Below, in pieces: positions 8,563-16,802 of a stretch of DNA of 64,000 bases. Within the stretch, counting starts at the first letter, position 1. Each line of letters begins with the position of its first letter. Position numbers and translations under genes: made by a program. The notes below the pieces were generated by a model. The model saw only the letters and a program-made list of their open reading frames with translations. It ran no database searches and was not told the origin of the DNA. The DNA comes from Treponema sp. (GTDB lineage Bacteria > Spirochaetota > Spirochaetia > Treponematales > Treponemataceae): NCBI GenBank assembly GCA_016288205.1, contig JAEEYO010000059.1, positions 1 through 64,000 of the forward strand, in the 5' to 3' direction.

Positions 8563-10200
8563 ATGAAAAAAACAAACAAATTGATTTTCCTAAGTCTTGC
8601 GCTGGCTCTTTCGGCAAACTCATTCGCACAGGATTTTGATGATTTCGGCAGCTTCGGCGATCTTGAAGATGAGTCCGCTTCTTCTTCAAAGCTGGAAGTA
8701 AACGGCAGCGCATCAATGGAAGTCCGTGCGTACGTTGATGCAGACAAAGCAAAAGATGTGGAGCTAAAGGCAAATCCGTCGGGAACCCTGAGCTTAAAAT
8801 ATGACGGCAATAAATCCGACATGAACCTTACATTTTCCATTGACGCGGACAAAATCAAGACACATCCCGAAGACATTGTGGACGAGTTGCTTCTTCGCGG
8901 ATATTTCGGAAACCTCACCCTTGAGGCCGGCAAAATGAAAGTGGTATGGGGCAAGGGAGACAAGCTTCACGTGCTGGACAACTTCAACGCCGACGACTAC
9001 TCTGATTTTATAGTCACCGACTACATTGACCGCCGCATCTCCACCCCGATGATTCGTGCCGCATACAGTCTTCCGGTCGCCAACATCAACATGGAAGCCA
9101 TTTACACACCTCTTCTTCCTACCGACCATTTCGCGACAGAGGGAAGATGGGCACCCGCTCAGCTTACGACACTTACGGACGGAGCAACAAAACTTGTTTC
9201 CATGAATCTTTTGGGACTTGAAAGCAAAGCCGCCGCCGCAAATGCAGAAGCCGCAGCCACAACCGATGCAACAAAACCCGCAAAACAACAGGCCGCCATT
9301 GCAGCAGACAAAGCCTATCTTGAGTACCTTACTTACGCAAACGAGCTTTCATCAAATCCGCAATCCCTCTTCCCGGATCTTATGAACCTGAAGTACAGCC
9401 AGTACGGTGCAAGAGTCCTTGGAACAGTCGGCACATTTGATTTCGGCGCGAGCTATTACTACGGTTGGTACAAACAGCCTTCCGTAAATTATTCAAACTA
9501 TATAGAAAGCATTAACGGAATGAAGGCAAACATTGCAACGAGTTCAACATTGGGAGCCGCATATATGGGATTGCTTGCACAGGGCAAATCACAGTCCGAG
9601 GCACTTCAGTCTCTCGCGGTTGCAAATGGATGGCAGTTTGCGCTTCCGACTCTTGACTATGACAGAAAGCAAACGTTCGGTTTAGAGGGAGCTACAGTAC
9701 TCTGGCACTTCAACGTGCGCGGTGAGTTTGCCTACAATCTTACGGATGATGTGGACGGAACCGACCCGTGGGTGCACAACAACTCCATTGCATGGCTCGG
9801 CGGATTCGACATCGACCTTCCTTTCTGGAACGCGAACCTTAATGTGCAGGAGACAGGTACATTCATCCTTCACGGAGACGAGTGCGACAAAAATCATGAG
9901 CAGTATGCGGAATACAGTGCGGATGACGTTGACTACGCAAAGAACGGATATACCAACAACAAGATTGTCTGCAACTTCACAACGTCTTTCCTGAACGACA
10001 AGCTTTGCCCGGAGATTACCGCAATGTACGGCATTGAAAACGGAGATCTCGTGATTCTTCCGACCCTCGCATACAAGCCCGACCAGAATCTGACCCTCAC
10101 CGCAAAGGGAATGTACATCTGGTGCAAGGACGACGACAGTGAATTCGCCGCATGGAAAAAGAACAGCTTCGTAAGTCTTTCAGCACGCTATCAGTTCTAA
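8563..10200 (+). CDS. Outer-membrane beta-barrel protein
   Basis: A 545-residue protein with a clear signal peptide (cut after S-F-A). The mature start is acidic (D-F-D-D-F-G-S-F-G-D-L-E-D-E). Alternating hydrophobic strands follow, and the chain ends in Y-Q-F, the terminal aromatic that marks barrels folded by BAM. An alanine-rich insert (about residues 220-250) interrupts the barrel, probably as a loop. It resembles the DUF1302-like partners of MMPL exporters, but I cannot fix the family. Position after the exporter and LolA-like genes suggests it is the outer-membrane end of the same export route. The acidic D-D-F patches echo the acidic insert of the exporter. Confidence 0.75.
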   Translation: MKKTNKLIFLSLALALSANSFAQDFDDFGSFGDLEDESASSSKLEVNGSASMEVRAYVDADKAKDVELKANPSGTLSLKYDGNKSDMNLTFSIDADKIKTHPEDIVDELLLRGYFGNLTLEAGKMKVVWGKGDKLHVLDNFNADDYSDFIVTDYIDRRISTPMIRAAYSLPVANINMEAIYTPLLPTDHFATEGRWAPAQLTTLTDGATKLVSMNLLGLESKAAAANAEAAATTDATKPAKQQAAIAADKAYLEYLTYANELSSNPQSLFPDLMNLKYSQYGARVLGTVGTFDFGASYYYGWYKQPSVNYSNYIESINGMKANIATSSTLGAAYMGLLAQGKSQSEALQSLAVANGWQFALPTLDYDRKQTFGLEGATVLWHFNVRGEFAYNLTDDVDGTDPWVHNNSIAWLGGFDIDLPFWNANLNVQETGTFILHGDECDKNHEQYAEYSADDVDYAKNGYTNNKIVCNFTTSFLNDKLCPEITAMYGIENGDLVILPTLAYKPDQNLTLTAKGMYIWCKDDDSEFAAWKKNSFVSLSARYQF

Positions 10201-10228
10201 TCTGACAATTCTTGCTATAACCCCTTTT

Positions 10229-10275
10229 GGGAACCTCGGAAAGCGAATTTTTGGGGTTCCCGTCCTTTATTTTCA
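10229..10275 (+). terminator. Terminator of the exporter operon
   Basis: GGGAACC (10229-10235) pairs with GGTTCCC (10255-10261), followed by a T-rich stretch (cctttatttt). It lies about 30 nt after the barrel stop codon. Confidence 0.6.
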
Positions 10276-10311
10276 CGCTAAAAAAAATGTAGAGAATTAA
10301 CAAATTTGACT

Positions 10312-10339
10312 TTTCAAACACCGCTTTCTGCTATATAAT
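10312..10339 (+). promoter_or_regulatory. Promoter of the beta-glucosidase gene
   Basis: TATAAT at 10334-10339 is a perfect -10. The best -35 at normal spacing is TTTCAA (10312-10317, 16-nt spacer); a better hexamer, TTGACT, lies 22 nt away. A weak -35 would fit an activator-dependent promoter. Confidence 0.5.
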
Positions 10340-10403
10340 GGAAGAAAGCGTCCTTTTGTGCTGAAAAAGCCATAAACCAGGACGCTATATGACAGGAGGA
10401 TTT

Positions 10404-12704
10404 ATGTCACACAGCGACTCACAGATCAGGGAAATCATGGAAAAACTCACGCTGGAGGAAAAATGCAGTCTTCTCAGCGGCTCGGATTTCTGGCACTCAC
10501 AGCCCGTCGAAAGATTGGACATACCGGCAGTAATGGTGAGTGATGGTCCGCACGGATTAAGAAAACAGGACGTAGAACACTCGACAGGGGTCAATGACAG
10601 CATCCAGGCAGTTTGTTTCCCGGCAGCGTGTGCCACATCAGCCTCCTTCGACCGCAAATCATACGCAAGGCTCGGTTCCGTACTTGGAGACGAATGTCAG
10701 GCTCAGGGTGTCTCAACCTTGCTGGGACCTGCAATCAACATAAAGCGATCCCCACTCTGCGGACGCAACTTTGAGTACATCAGCGAGGATCCCTATCTTG
10801 CGGGAGAACTTTCCGCGACTTACATAAACGCAGTGCAGGAAAAACACGTGGGAACATCCCTGAAACATTTCGCGCTGAACGACCAGGAGTACCGCCGACT
10901 CACGAATTCCTCGGATTGCGACGAAAGGACCATGCGTGAAATCTACCTGAAGGGATTTGAAATTGCGGTCAGAAAATCACAGCCGGCCACAATCATGCAC
11001 AGCTACAATCTGATCAACGGAACATACGCGGGTGAAAATCCATGGCTCATTTCGGATGTCCTCAGAAAAGAATGGGGATTCAAGGGCCTTGTGATGAGCG
11101 ACTGGGGAGCCGTTTCGGACAGAATCGCGGGTGTAAAGGCCGGAACAGATTTGGAGATGCCCTCCTCCGACGGAATCAATGACGCGAAGGTACTCAAAGC
11201 CGCGAAAAATGATCCCGAGCTTGTGAAAAAAATTGACGAGTGCGTGTTCCGCATCCTCCGTTGGATTTATGATTTCGAGGACAACAGGCAGCAGGGTGAG
11301 TTCGACATTGAAAAGCACCACAAGATTGCGCGCGAGATTGAGGAAGAGTCCATCGTTCTTTTGAAAAACGACGGAATCCTGCCACTTGACCCGGCCACAG
11401 CTGGAAAGATTGCCGTAATCGGTGAGTTTGCCAAAAAGCCACGCTTCCAGGGAGGTGGATCAAGCCACATCAACACGAAGACGGTCTCCAACGCATTCGA
11501 CAGTCTTGAGGCTTATGGCCTGAAACTTTCCTACGCCAAGGGATTCTCCGCCGAGCCGCCGAAGGACAAAGATCTTCTTGCAAAAGAAACCGTAGCCCTT
11601 GCAGATGAGGCGATGAAAGTCGCTTCCGGATGTGACACAATCCTTGTTTTCGCAGGACTTCCCGACAGTTTTGAAAGCGAAGGATATGACAGAAAGCACA
11701 TGGACCTCCCGGAGGAGCAGAACGAGCTGATCAAAAAACTTTGTGCCACAGGAAAAAAGGTCGTAGTGATTCTTCACAACGGCTCACCCGTAACTATGCC
11801 CTGGGTAAAGGACGTGAACGCAATCCTGGAGCTCTACCTTGGTGGAGAAGCTGTTGGAGAGGCCGCCGCAAATGTTCTTACAGGACGAGTGAATCCAAGC
11901 GGAAAACTTGCGGAAACCTTCCCGTTGCGTCTTGAGGACACACCCTCATTCCTGAACTTTGCGAACGACAAAAAGCACACGGTCTACACGGAAGGAGTCT
12001 TTGTGGGATACCGCTGGTATGACGCAAGAAAAATGGACGTGCTCTTCCCATTCGGATTCGGACTCAGCTACACAAGCTTTGAATACTCCAATCTGCGGCT
12101 GAGCAAATCTTCCATTTCGGACGGCGAAAAACTTACCGCGACTGTCACGGTCAGCAACACGGGAAAGATTGACGGAAAAGAAATCGTGCAGCTTTATGTG
12201 AGCGACAAAACCGAATCCACCGTAAGACCGAAAATTGAGCTCAAGGGATTCGACAAAGTATTTGTCCCGGCAGGAAAATCCGTGGATGTTTCGTTCGAGC
12301 TTGACAAATCAAGTTTCGCATGGTACAGCACAGACTTGCAGGATTGGTACGCGGCATCCGGGGAGTACGAAATCAAAGTGGGGCCCTCATCAAGAGACCT
12401 GCCCCTTTCAGCTCCTGTCGCGTTCACGACATCAGTTAAGCTTCCCCTTGAAATCACTCTGGACACAACTTGCGGCGACTTGCTCAAGGATGAAAGGACA
12501 AAAGGCATACTCAACAAAGTCTTTGAGGCAACGACCAGCGAGATTGAGAACGGAGGAGCCAACGCGGACGAGGCCATTACGGAAGAGATGAAAATCAACA
12601 TGATGGACGCACATCCGCTCAGAAACGTAATCTCTTGGAGCCACCTGAGCGAGGAGCTGGCTGAAAAAATGATGGCGGATTTGAGGCGTGCGGTTGAAAA
12701 ATAA
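10404..12704 (+). CDS. GH3-family beta-glucosidase
   Basis: A 766-residue glycoside hydrolase family 3 enzyme, without signal peptide and therefore probably cytoplasmic, releasing glucose from beta-linked oligosaccharides. The N-terminal barrel shows K-H-F-A-L-N-D-Q-E and the nucleophile motif V-M-S-D-W-G-A with Asp233. The alpha/beta sandwich carries E-S-E-G-Y-D-R-x-H-M-D-L-P near the expected acid/base, and a fibronectin-III-like domain ends it (G-x-E-I-V-Q-L-Y-V). About 80 extra residues after that domain form a helical tail. Start 10404 is preceded by CAGGAGG; the ATG at 10389 lies before that site. The gene after it encodes a chemoreceptor with a sugar-binding-like domain. Confidence 0.92.
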   Translation: MSHSDSQIREIMEKLTLEEKCSLLSGSDFWHSQPVERLDIPAVMVSDGPHGLRKQDVEHSTGVNDSIQAVCFPAACATSASFDRKSYARLGSVLGDECQAQGVSTLLGPAINIKRSPLCGRNFEYISEDPYLAGELSATYINAVQEKHVGTSLKHFALNDQEYRRLTNSSDCDERTMREIYLKGFEIAVRKSQPATIMHSYNLINGTYAGENPWLISDVLRKEWGFKGLVMSDWGAVSDRIAGVKAGTDLEMPSSDGINDAKVLKAAKNDPELVKKIDECVFRILRWIYDFEDNRQQGEFDIEKHHKIAREIEEESIVLLKNDGILPLDPATAGKIAVIGEFAKKPRFQGGGSSHINTKTVSNAFDSLEAYGLKLSYAKGFSAEPPKDKDLLAKETVALADEAMKVASGCDTILVFAGLPDSFESEGYDRKHMDLPEEQNELIKKLCATGKKVVVILHNGSPVTMPWVKDVNAILELYLGGEAVGEAAANVLTGRVNPSGKLAETFPLRLEDTPSFLNFANDKKHTVYTEGVFVGYRWYDARKMDVLFPFGFGLSYTSFEYSNLRLSKSSISDGEKLTATVTVSNTGKIDGKEIVQLYVSDKTESTVRPKIELKGFDKVFVPAGKSVDVSFELDKSSFAWYSTDLQDWYAASGEYEIKVGPSSRDLPLSAPVAFTTSVKLPLEITLDTTCGDLLKDERTKGILNKVFEATTSEIENGGANADEAITEEMKINMMDAHPLRNVISWSHLSEELAEKMMADLRRAVEK

Positions 12705-12736
12705 AATTTAATGTACAATAAATGCGGAGAATGGAC

Positions 12737-14941
12737 ATGAGAAAAATTAAGGCGACGGCATTGATTGCTTTTTGTTTGCTGCTTTTCACCGGCTGTAATT
12801 TTGAAAACAGAGTCTCAAAGGATATTTCCAAAGGTTGGAAACTCTGCGAGGGAGATTCTGAAAAGCGTGCGGAAAAATCTTTTGATGATTCCACATGGGA
12901 AGAAACAGATTTGAAAACCATCAAGCTGCCCAAAAGCGGGTATTGCTGGCTCAGAAAAAATGTTTCCATACCCAGCTCGTTTGACAAGAATTCCCTTTGG
13001 CTTGGTGTTGACCGTGTGAACAGCGCGGTTGAAGTCTATGGTGACGGATTCTACATCGGCACAATAAACTCCATGCCTCCTAATTACAGCATAAGAACGG
13101 AAAGACAACACGACATTCTCATTCCCTCCGCATTGATTGATGACGGTGAGATTATGCTTGCGTTCAGAGTCTACAGTCCAGCGGGAGACACATCATTTGT
13201 TTCAACTACGCTTGACAATGAGCGTGAGGCATATTTTGAAAATCATGTCCACAATGTTTTCTCCGAGCGAATCTTCGTCGTAATCGCATTTATCTGTCTT
13301 TTCCTCATGCTCTCGACTTTCTTCCAATATCTTGGAAACAGAAGCGACAAGACCTATCTCTATTTCTCACTCGCCCTGCTTTTCGTAAGCGTCTATTTCT
13401 ACGACCTTGGTGCGGAGCATATCTTCCTGGATTACGGAATCCACCGTGCAATTTCCCGCGCGAGTCTTCCGGTCAGTCTGAGCTTCACAATGCTTTTTAT
13501 GAACTCTTGCTTCAACGGCAAGCACAAAAAAGCCCTGCACTATACCGTACTGATTGTTGACTCAATCATTTTCATAAGCTATCTCGCCTCCATAAACAAG
13601 AACTCTGTCCTGGAGCTGCTTTTCAAACTCTATCTGCTCTTCGTAATCGTCACGATCGTTTATGGATTTACCATTTCCGCAAAAGCATACAGACGCAAGC
13701 AAAAGGAAGCCGGAGTCATTTTCATAGGATATGCCATTGCAACCGCACTCGCATCCTACGACATTATTTTCATGTTCATCAACAAGATTCCGTTCATGTG
13801 GCTGCAGGGACTCTCTTTCTTCGTGCTCGACATGGCCATATTCCTTACGCTCACCCTCAGGTCCACTAAATCCCAGATTGAAGTTCACAAGCTGGTTGAA
13901 AAAACAATGAAGCAGAGAGACCGGCTCAAGGAAGTGTTCTCAAGCGCAAGGCAGATGATAAATGAGACCATGCAGATTGCGGACTCCCTTGAAGGCTCAG
14001 TCGACTCAGTTTCGGCCGCAACAAAAAAATCCGGTGAAAATGTCGCGCAAATCAAAAACGCACTTAAAGAGCAGGCCATGATTCAGGCTCAGACCGAGGA
14101 TGCAGTCCACAGCCTCACGGATTTTCTTTCACGCATTGCAGATGAATTCGACGTTTCCACAGCCAGCATAGAAAAGACGGCGAACGGTACAAGACAGGTC
14201 ATGGAAGGAATTGATGCAGTCGGTGACGGTATCTCAACGGCGGCAGGATTCTCCACATCCCTGAGCTCAATGACGAGCAACGGAACAAGGGACATGAAGG
14301 AGCTTTCGGAAGTGATGAGCAAGATTCAGAACTCATCGCAGGAAATTCTGAACGTAGCCACTACCCTTGACGATTTCGCACAGCAGACAGACCTTCTTTC
14401 AATGAACGCGTCAATTGAGGCTGCGCACTCGGGTGAGTCAGGAAAGGGATTCGCCGTCATTGCGCATGAGATTAAAAATCTTGCGGCACAAAGCTCGGCA
14501 TGGGCATCAAAAATCGGTGAGATTATTACGAGCGTCATTGAGGAAATCAACGGCGGTGTAAAGCTCACGGAAAAAGTAAACGCGACTCTTTCAATGATAA
14601 TGGAAGGTGCGTCACAGAGTGCGGAAAAGGTTTCCATCGCTGCGTCGGGAATAAAAGAACAGCAGATGGCGGGACAGGAAGTTGCGACAGAATCCGTGCG
14701 TCTGAGCGAGTCAGCCCTGAGGATGAAAAAGGAAGTTTCCGAACAAAGCTCGTTCTCAAGTCAGGTTATGGGCAACATGGAAAATCTGTCCAAGGCATCA
14801 CAGGCCGTAACTCAGGCAAGCTCGAACATTACGGAAGGAACGGTAACTTTAAGCGAGGAAGTGGAATCCTTGAAGTCGCTCGCATTAAGGATGCAGGAAG
14901 CCGCAAAGAAACTCCAGGCACTTATGGACAACGAGCATTAA
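12737..14941 (+). CDS. 7TM-DISM-type methyl-accepting chemotaxis protein with sugar-binding-like ectodomain
   Basis: A 734-residue chemoreceptor. Residues 1-20 form a signal peptide with a lipobox-like F-T-G-C. Residues about 25-160 look like a galactose-binding jelly roll of the sort found in glycoside hydrolases (V-E-V-Y-G-D-G-F-Y-I-G and later G-E-I-M-L-A-F-R-V). Seven TM helices follow (about 175-385), then a cytoplasmic coiled coil with the signalling hairpin (L-L-S-M-N-A-S-I-E-A-A-H-S-G-E near 565). The hairpin has A-A-H-S-G-E where A-A-R-A-G-E is usual. Start 12737 is preceded by GGAGA at 6 nt. It follows the beta-glucosidase by 32 nt and is likely co-transcribed, suggesting that it senses sugars. 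Confidence 0.85.
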   Translation: MRKIKATALIAFCLLLFTGCNFENRVSKDISKGWKLCEGDSEKRAEKSFDDSTWEETDLKTIKLPKSGYCWLRKNVSIPSSFDKNSLWLGVDRVNSAVEVYGDGFYIGTINSMPPNYSIRTERQHDILIPSALIDDGEIMLAFRVYSPAGDTSFVSTTLDNEREAYFENHVHNVFSERIFVVIAFICLFLMLSTFFQYLGNRSDKTYLYFSLALLFVSVYFYDLGAEHIFLDYGIHRAISRASLPVSLSFTMLFMNSCFNGKHKKALHYTVLIVDSIIFISYLASINKNSVLELLFKLYLLFVIVTIVYGFTISAKAYRRKQKEAGVIFIGYAIATALASYDIIFMFINKIPFMWLQGLSFFVLDMAIFLTLTLRSTKSQIEVHKLVEKTMKQRDRLKEVFSSARQMINETMQIADSLEGSVDSVSAATKKSGENVAQIKNALKEQAMIQAQTEDAVHSLTDFLSRIADEFDVSTASIEKTANGTRQVMEGIDAVGDGISTAAGFSTSLSSMTSNGTRDMKELSEVMSKIQNSSQEILNVATTLDDFAQQTDLLSMNASIEAAHSGESGKGFAVIAHEIKNLAAQSSAWASKIGEIITSVIEEINGGVKLTEKVNATLSMIMEGASQSAEKVSIAASGIKEQQMAGQEVATESVRLSESALRMKKEVSEQSSFSSQVMGNMENLSKASQAVTQASSNITEGTVTLSEEVESLKSLALRMQEAAKKLQALMDNEH

Positions 14942-14948
14942 AGAAATC

Positions 14949-14971
14949 CTGGTGGCAGCAACAGTCACCAG
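14949..14971. terminator. Hairpin between convergent genes
   Basis: CTGGTG (14949-14954) pairs with CACCAG (14966-14971) in the 33-nt gap between the chemoreceptor and sufU stops. No T-run follows, so termination is only inferred from position. Confidence 0.35.
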
Positions 14972-14974
14972 CGA

Positions 14975-15448
14975 TTATTCAATGGAGCAATGAGATGCAC
15001 TTCCCTCGGCACTTGTTTTTCCGCTTTGGAGCATCTCCTCCATTGTGTGCCATCCCAGAACCGCGCACTTAACACGGGCAGGCATGTGGCTGATGTTTTT
15101 AAGGGAGGCTGCCTCGTCAAGTTCCTCAAGCTCAGAATCGTCCGTAACCTCGCCCTTTATCATCTTCATAAAAAGTGATGCAAGACGCAGAGCCTCATCC
15201 TTGCTTTTCCCGATTATGTCATCGAGCATCATGTCCACGGAAGCCTGGCTTATGGCACATCCGGAGCCGTTAAAAGTTCCGTCCTCCACAATTCCCTGCT
15301 CGTTGATTTTAAGCTGCAAATAGATATTGTCACCGCAACTGGGATTCACGCCACGAAGAGTAAAAGTAGGATTCTCCATGACTCCCTTGTGTGCGGGATT
15401 AAGATTATGCTCGTTTAAAATTTCTGCATACAGCGACTTCAAGTCCAT
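14975..15448 (-). CDS. sufU: SufU/NifU-type iron-sulfur scaffold protein
   Basis: A 157-residue protein of the SufU/IscU scaffold family, which assembles Fe-S or handles sulfur and zinc for the cysteine desulfurase. The three cysteines sit in N-P-S-C-G-D, G-S-G-C-A-I-S and V-K-C-A-V-L-G-W, with the aspartate after the first, as in Gram-positive-type SufU. The start is set at the ATG encoding M-D-L-K-S-L; an ATG three codons earlier (15457) is possible, and neither has a strong Shine-Dalgarno. No sufBCDS genes are in view, so it is detached from its usual operon here. Confidence 0.88.
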   Translation of the reverse strand: MDLKSLYAEILNEHNLNPAHKGVMENPTFTLRGVNPSCGDNIYLQLKINEQGIVEDGTFNGSGCAISQASVDMMLDDIIGKSKDEALRLASLFMKMIKGEVTDDSELEELDEAASLKNISHMPARVKCAVLGWHTMEEMLQSGKTSAEGSASHCSIE

Positions 15449-15467
15449 AAAAAACACCCATCAAAAA

Positions 15468-16802
15468 TCAAATATATCCTGTCGCACTGAAATCAAGACG
15501 ACGGGATCGCACGGACATCACCAAGCCCAAGGCAATGGAGTTGGTTACAAAGGCCGAGCCACCATAAGAAACAAATGGCAAAGGAATTCCCGTAATGGGC
15601 ATGATTCCCATGGTCATTCCGACATTTACCATAAAGTGAAAGAAGAACATCGCAAGGAATCCGGTGCAGATAAGACATCCAAAATAATCGGTCGTATTTC
15701 TGGCAACGAAAACAATTCTGATCAAAATCATAAAATAGGCAATGAAGACAATCATGCAGCCAATGAAACCAAGCTCTTCCGCAAGAATGCTGAAAATGAA
15801 GTCCGTACTCTGCTCAGGAAGATAGCGGTAATGGCTGTGTGTTCCAAGCAAAAATCCCTTGCCCGTAAACTGACCGGAACCAATGGCTATCCTAGAGTTG
15901 ATGATGTTCCATCCAGATTTTTTTGCCTCAACATAGGGATCCAAAAAGATTATGAGACGCATCACCTGATATTCCTGGAGGAATTTTCTCGCAACCACGG
16001 ACAAAAGCAAAGAAGCAAAAATAATGCCGAACGCATAAGCTATCCAATAGAAATATCGCTTTTTGAAAAGCAGGAGACCCAAGGCACCAATCAGAGCGAC
16101 CATAAGAGTTGCGGCCACCACAATCATAAAAAGACGCTTGTTTCCCAAAATGCTCACAAGGAAAAACGGCTGCTTGTAGATTTTCTCCTGCCACACAGGA
16201 AGCACCGCCAGAACAACCGCCAGTCCACCGGTCAAAAGAATGATGAAGAGATAGCGCAGCGGAATGTCGGCCATAAAACACACGATTATAAAAATCGGAA
16301 TGTAAACCATCGCGGAACCAAAATCAGGCTGCTTAAGAATCAGTCCCACAGGAATGGCAAGAATCAAAAGCGCAATGGCAAATCGTTTCAGATCAGAATG
16401 CTTTCTGTACTTGTCCAAATACCATGCAAGAAAAAGCGTAAAGGAAATCTTGGCGAACTCAGCCGGCTGCAAGTTTATGGGGCCGAAACTCAACCAGCTC
16501 CTTGCACCATGACTGATTCTTCCGAATTTCAATGTGACGGCAAGAAGAACAACAGTAACTGCGGCAAGCCACGGAATGTAACGCTTAAACTTTCTGTAAT
16601 CCAAAAGCGCAAGAACAACCATTGAAAGCAAACCGCCCGAAGCCCATATAATCTGCTTGATGTAATCCGTCTTGAGTTTATCTTGCATGGTTCCGGATGA
16701 ATCGAAAGCGGATGAGTAAATAAAAATTACACTGAGAGTTCCAAGAATAAGCACTGAGGCTATCATGGCGAAATCAAACATCTGCAAAGGTTTTGCTTTC
16801 AT
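15468..16802 (-). CDS. rodA: Rod-shape determining glycosyltransferase RodA
   Basis: A 444-residue SEDS-family membrane protein (peptidoglycan glycosyltransferase of the elongasome) with about ten TM helices. Family landmarks include W-L-S-F-G-P-I-N-L-Q-P-A-E-F-A-K, K-Q-P-D-F-G-S-A, and the C-terminal P-F-V-S-Y-G-G-S. It is the last gene of the minus-strand mreB-mreC-mreD-mrdA-rodA run; its ATG overlaps the mrdA stop (TAATG), indicating translational coupling. An extra loop of about 60 residues between mid-protein helices makes it longer than E. coli RodA (370). Confidence 0.95.
   Translation of the reverse strand: MKAKPLQMFDFAMIASVLILGTLSVIFIYSSAFDSSGTMQDKLKTDYIKQIIWASGGLLSMVVLALLDYRKFKRYIPWLAAVTVVLLAVTLKFGRISHGARSWLSFGPINLQPAEFAKISFTLFLAWYLDKYRKHSDLKRFAIALLILAIPVGLILKQPDFGSAMVYIPIFIIVCFMADIPLRYLFIILLTGGLAVVLAVLPVWQEKIYKQPFFLVSILGNKRLFMIVVAATLMVALIGALGLLLFKKRYFYWIAYAFGIIFASLLLSVVARKFLQEYQVMRLIIFLDPYVEAKKSGWNIINSRIAIGSGQFTGKGFLLGTHSHYRYLPEQSTDFIFSILAEELGFIGCMIVFIAYFMILIRIVFVARNTTDYFGCLICTGFLAMFFFHFMVNVGMTMGIMPITGIPLPFVSYGGSAFVTNSIALGLVMSVRSRRLDFSATGYI

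Noticed and set aside
8130..8963. Minus-strand open frame across the LolA-like/barrel junction
   Set aside because: It is a Ser/Leu-rich mirror of two real genes and crosses an intergenic terminator-like hairpin.
15327..16625. Long plus-strand open frame (about 430 codons)
   Set aside because: It lies fully opposite rodA and codes for an Asn/His/Lys/Arg-rich chain without any motif, as expected of the reverse of a hydrophobic membrane protein.
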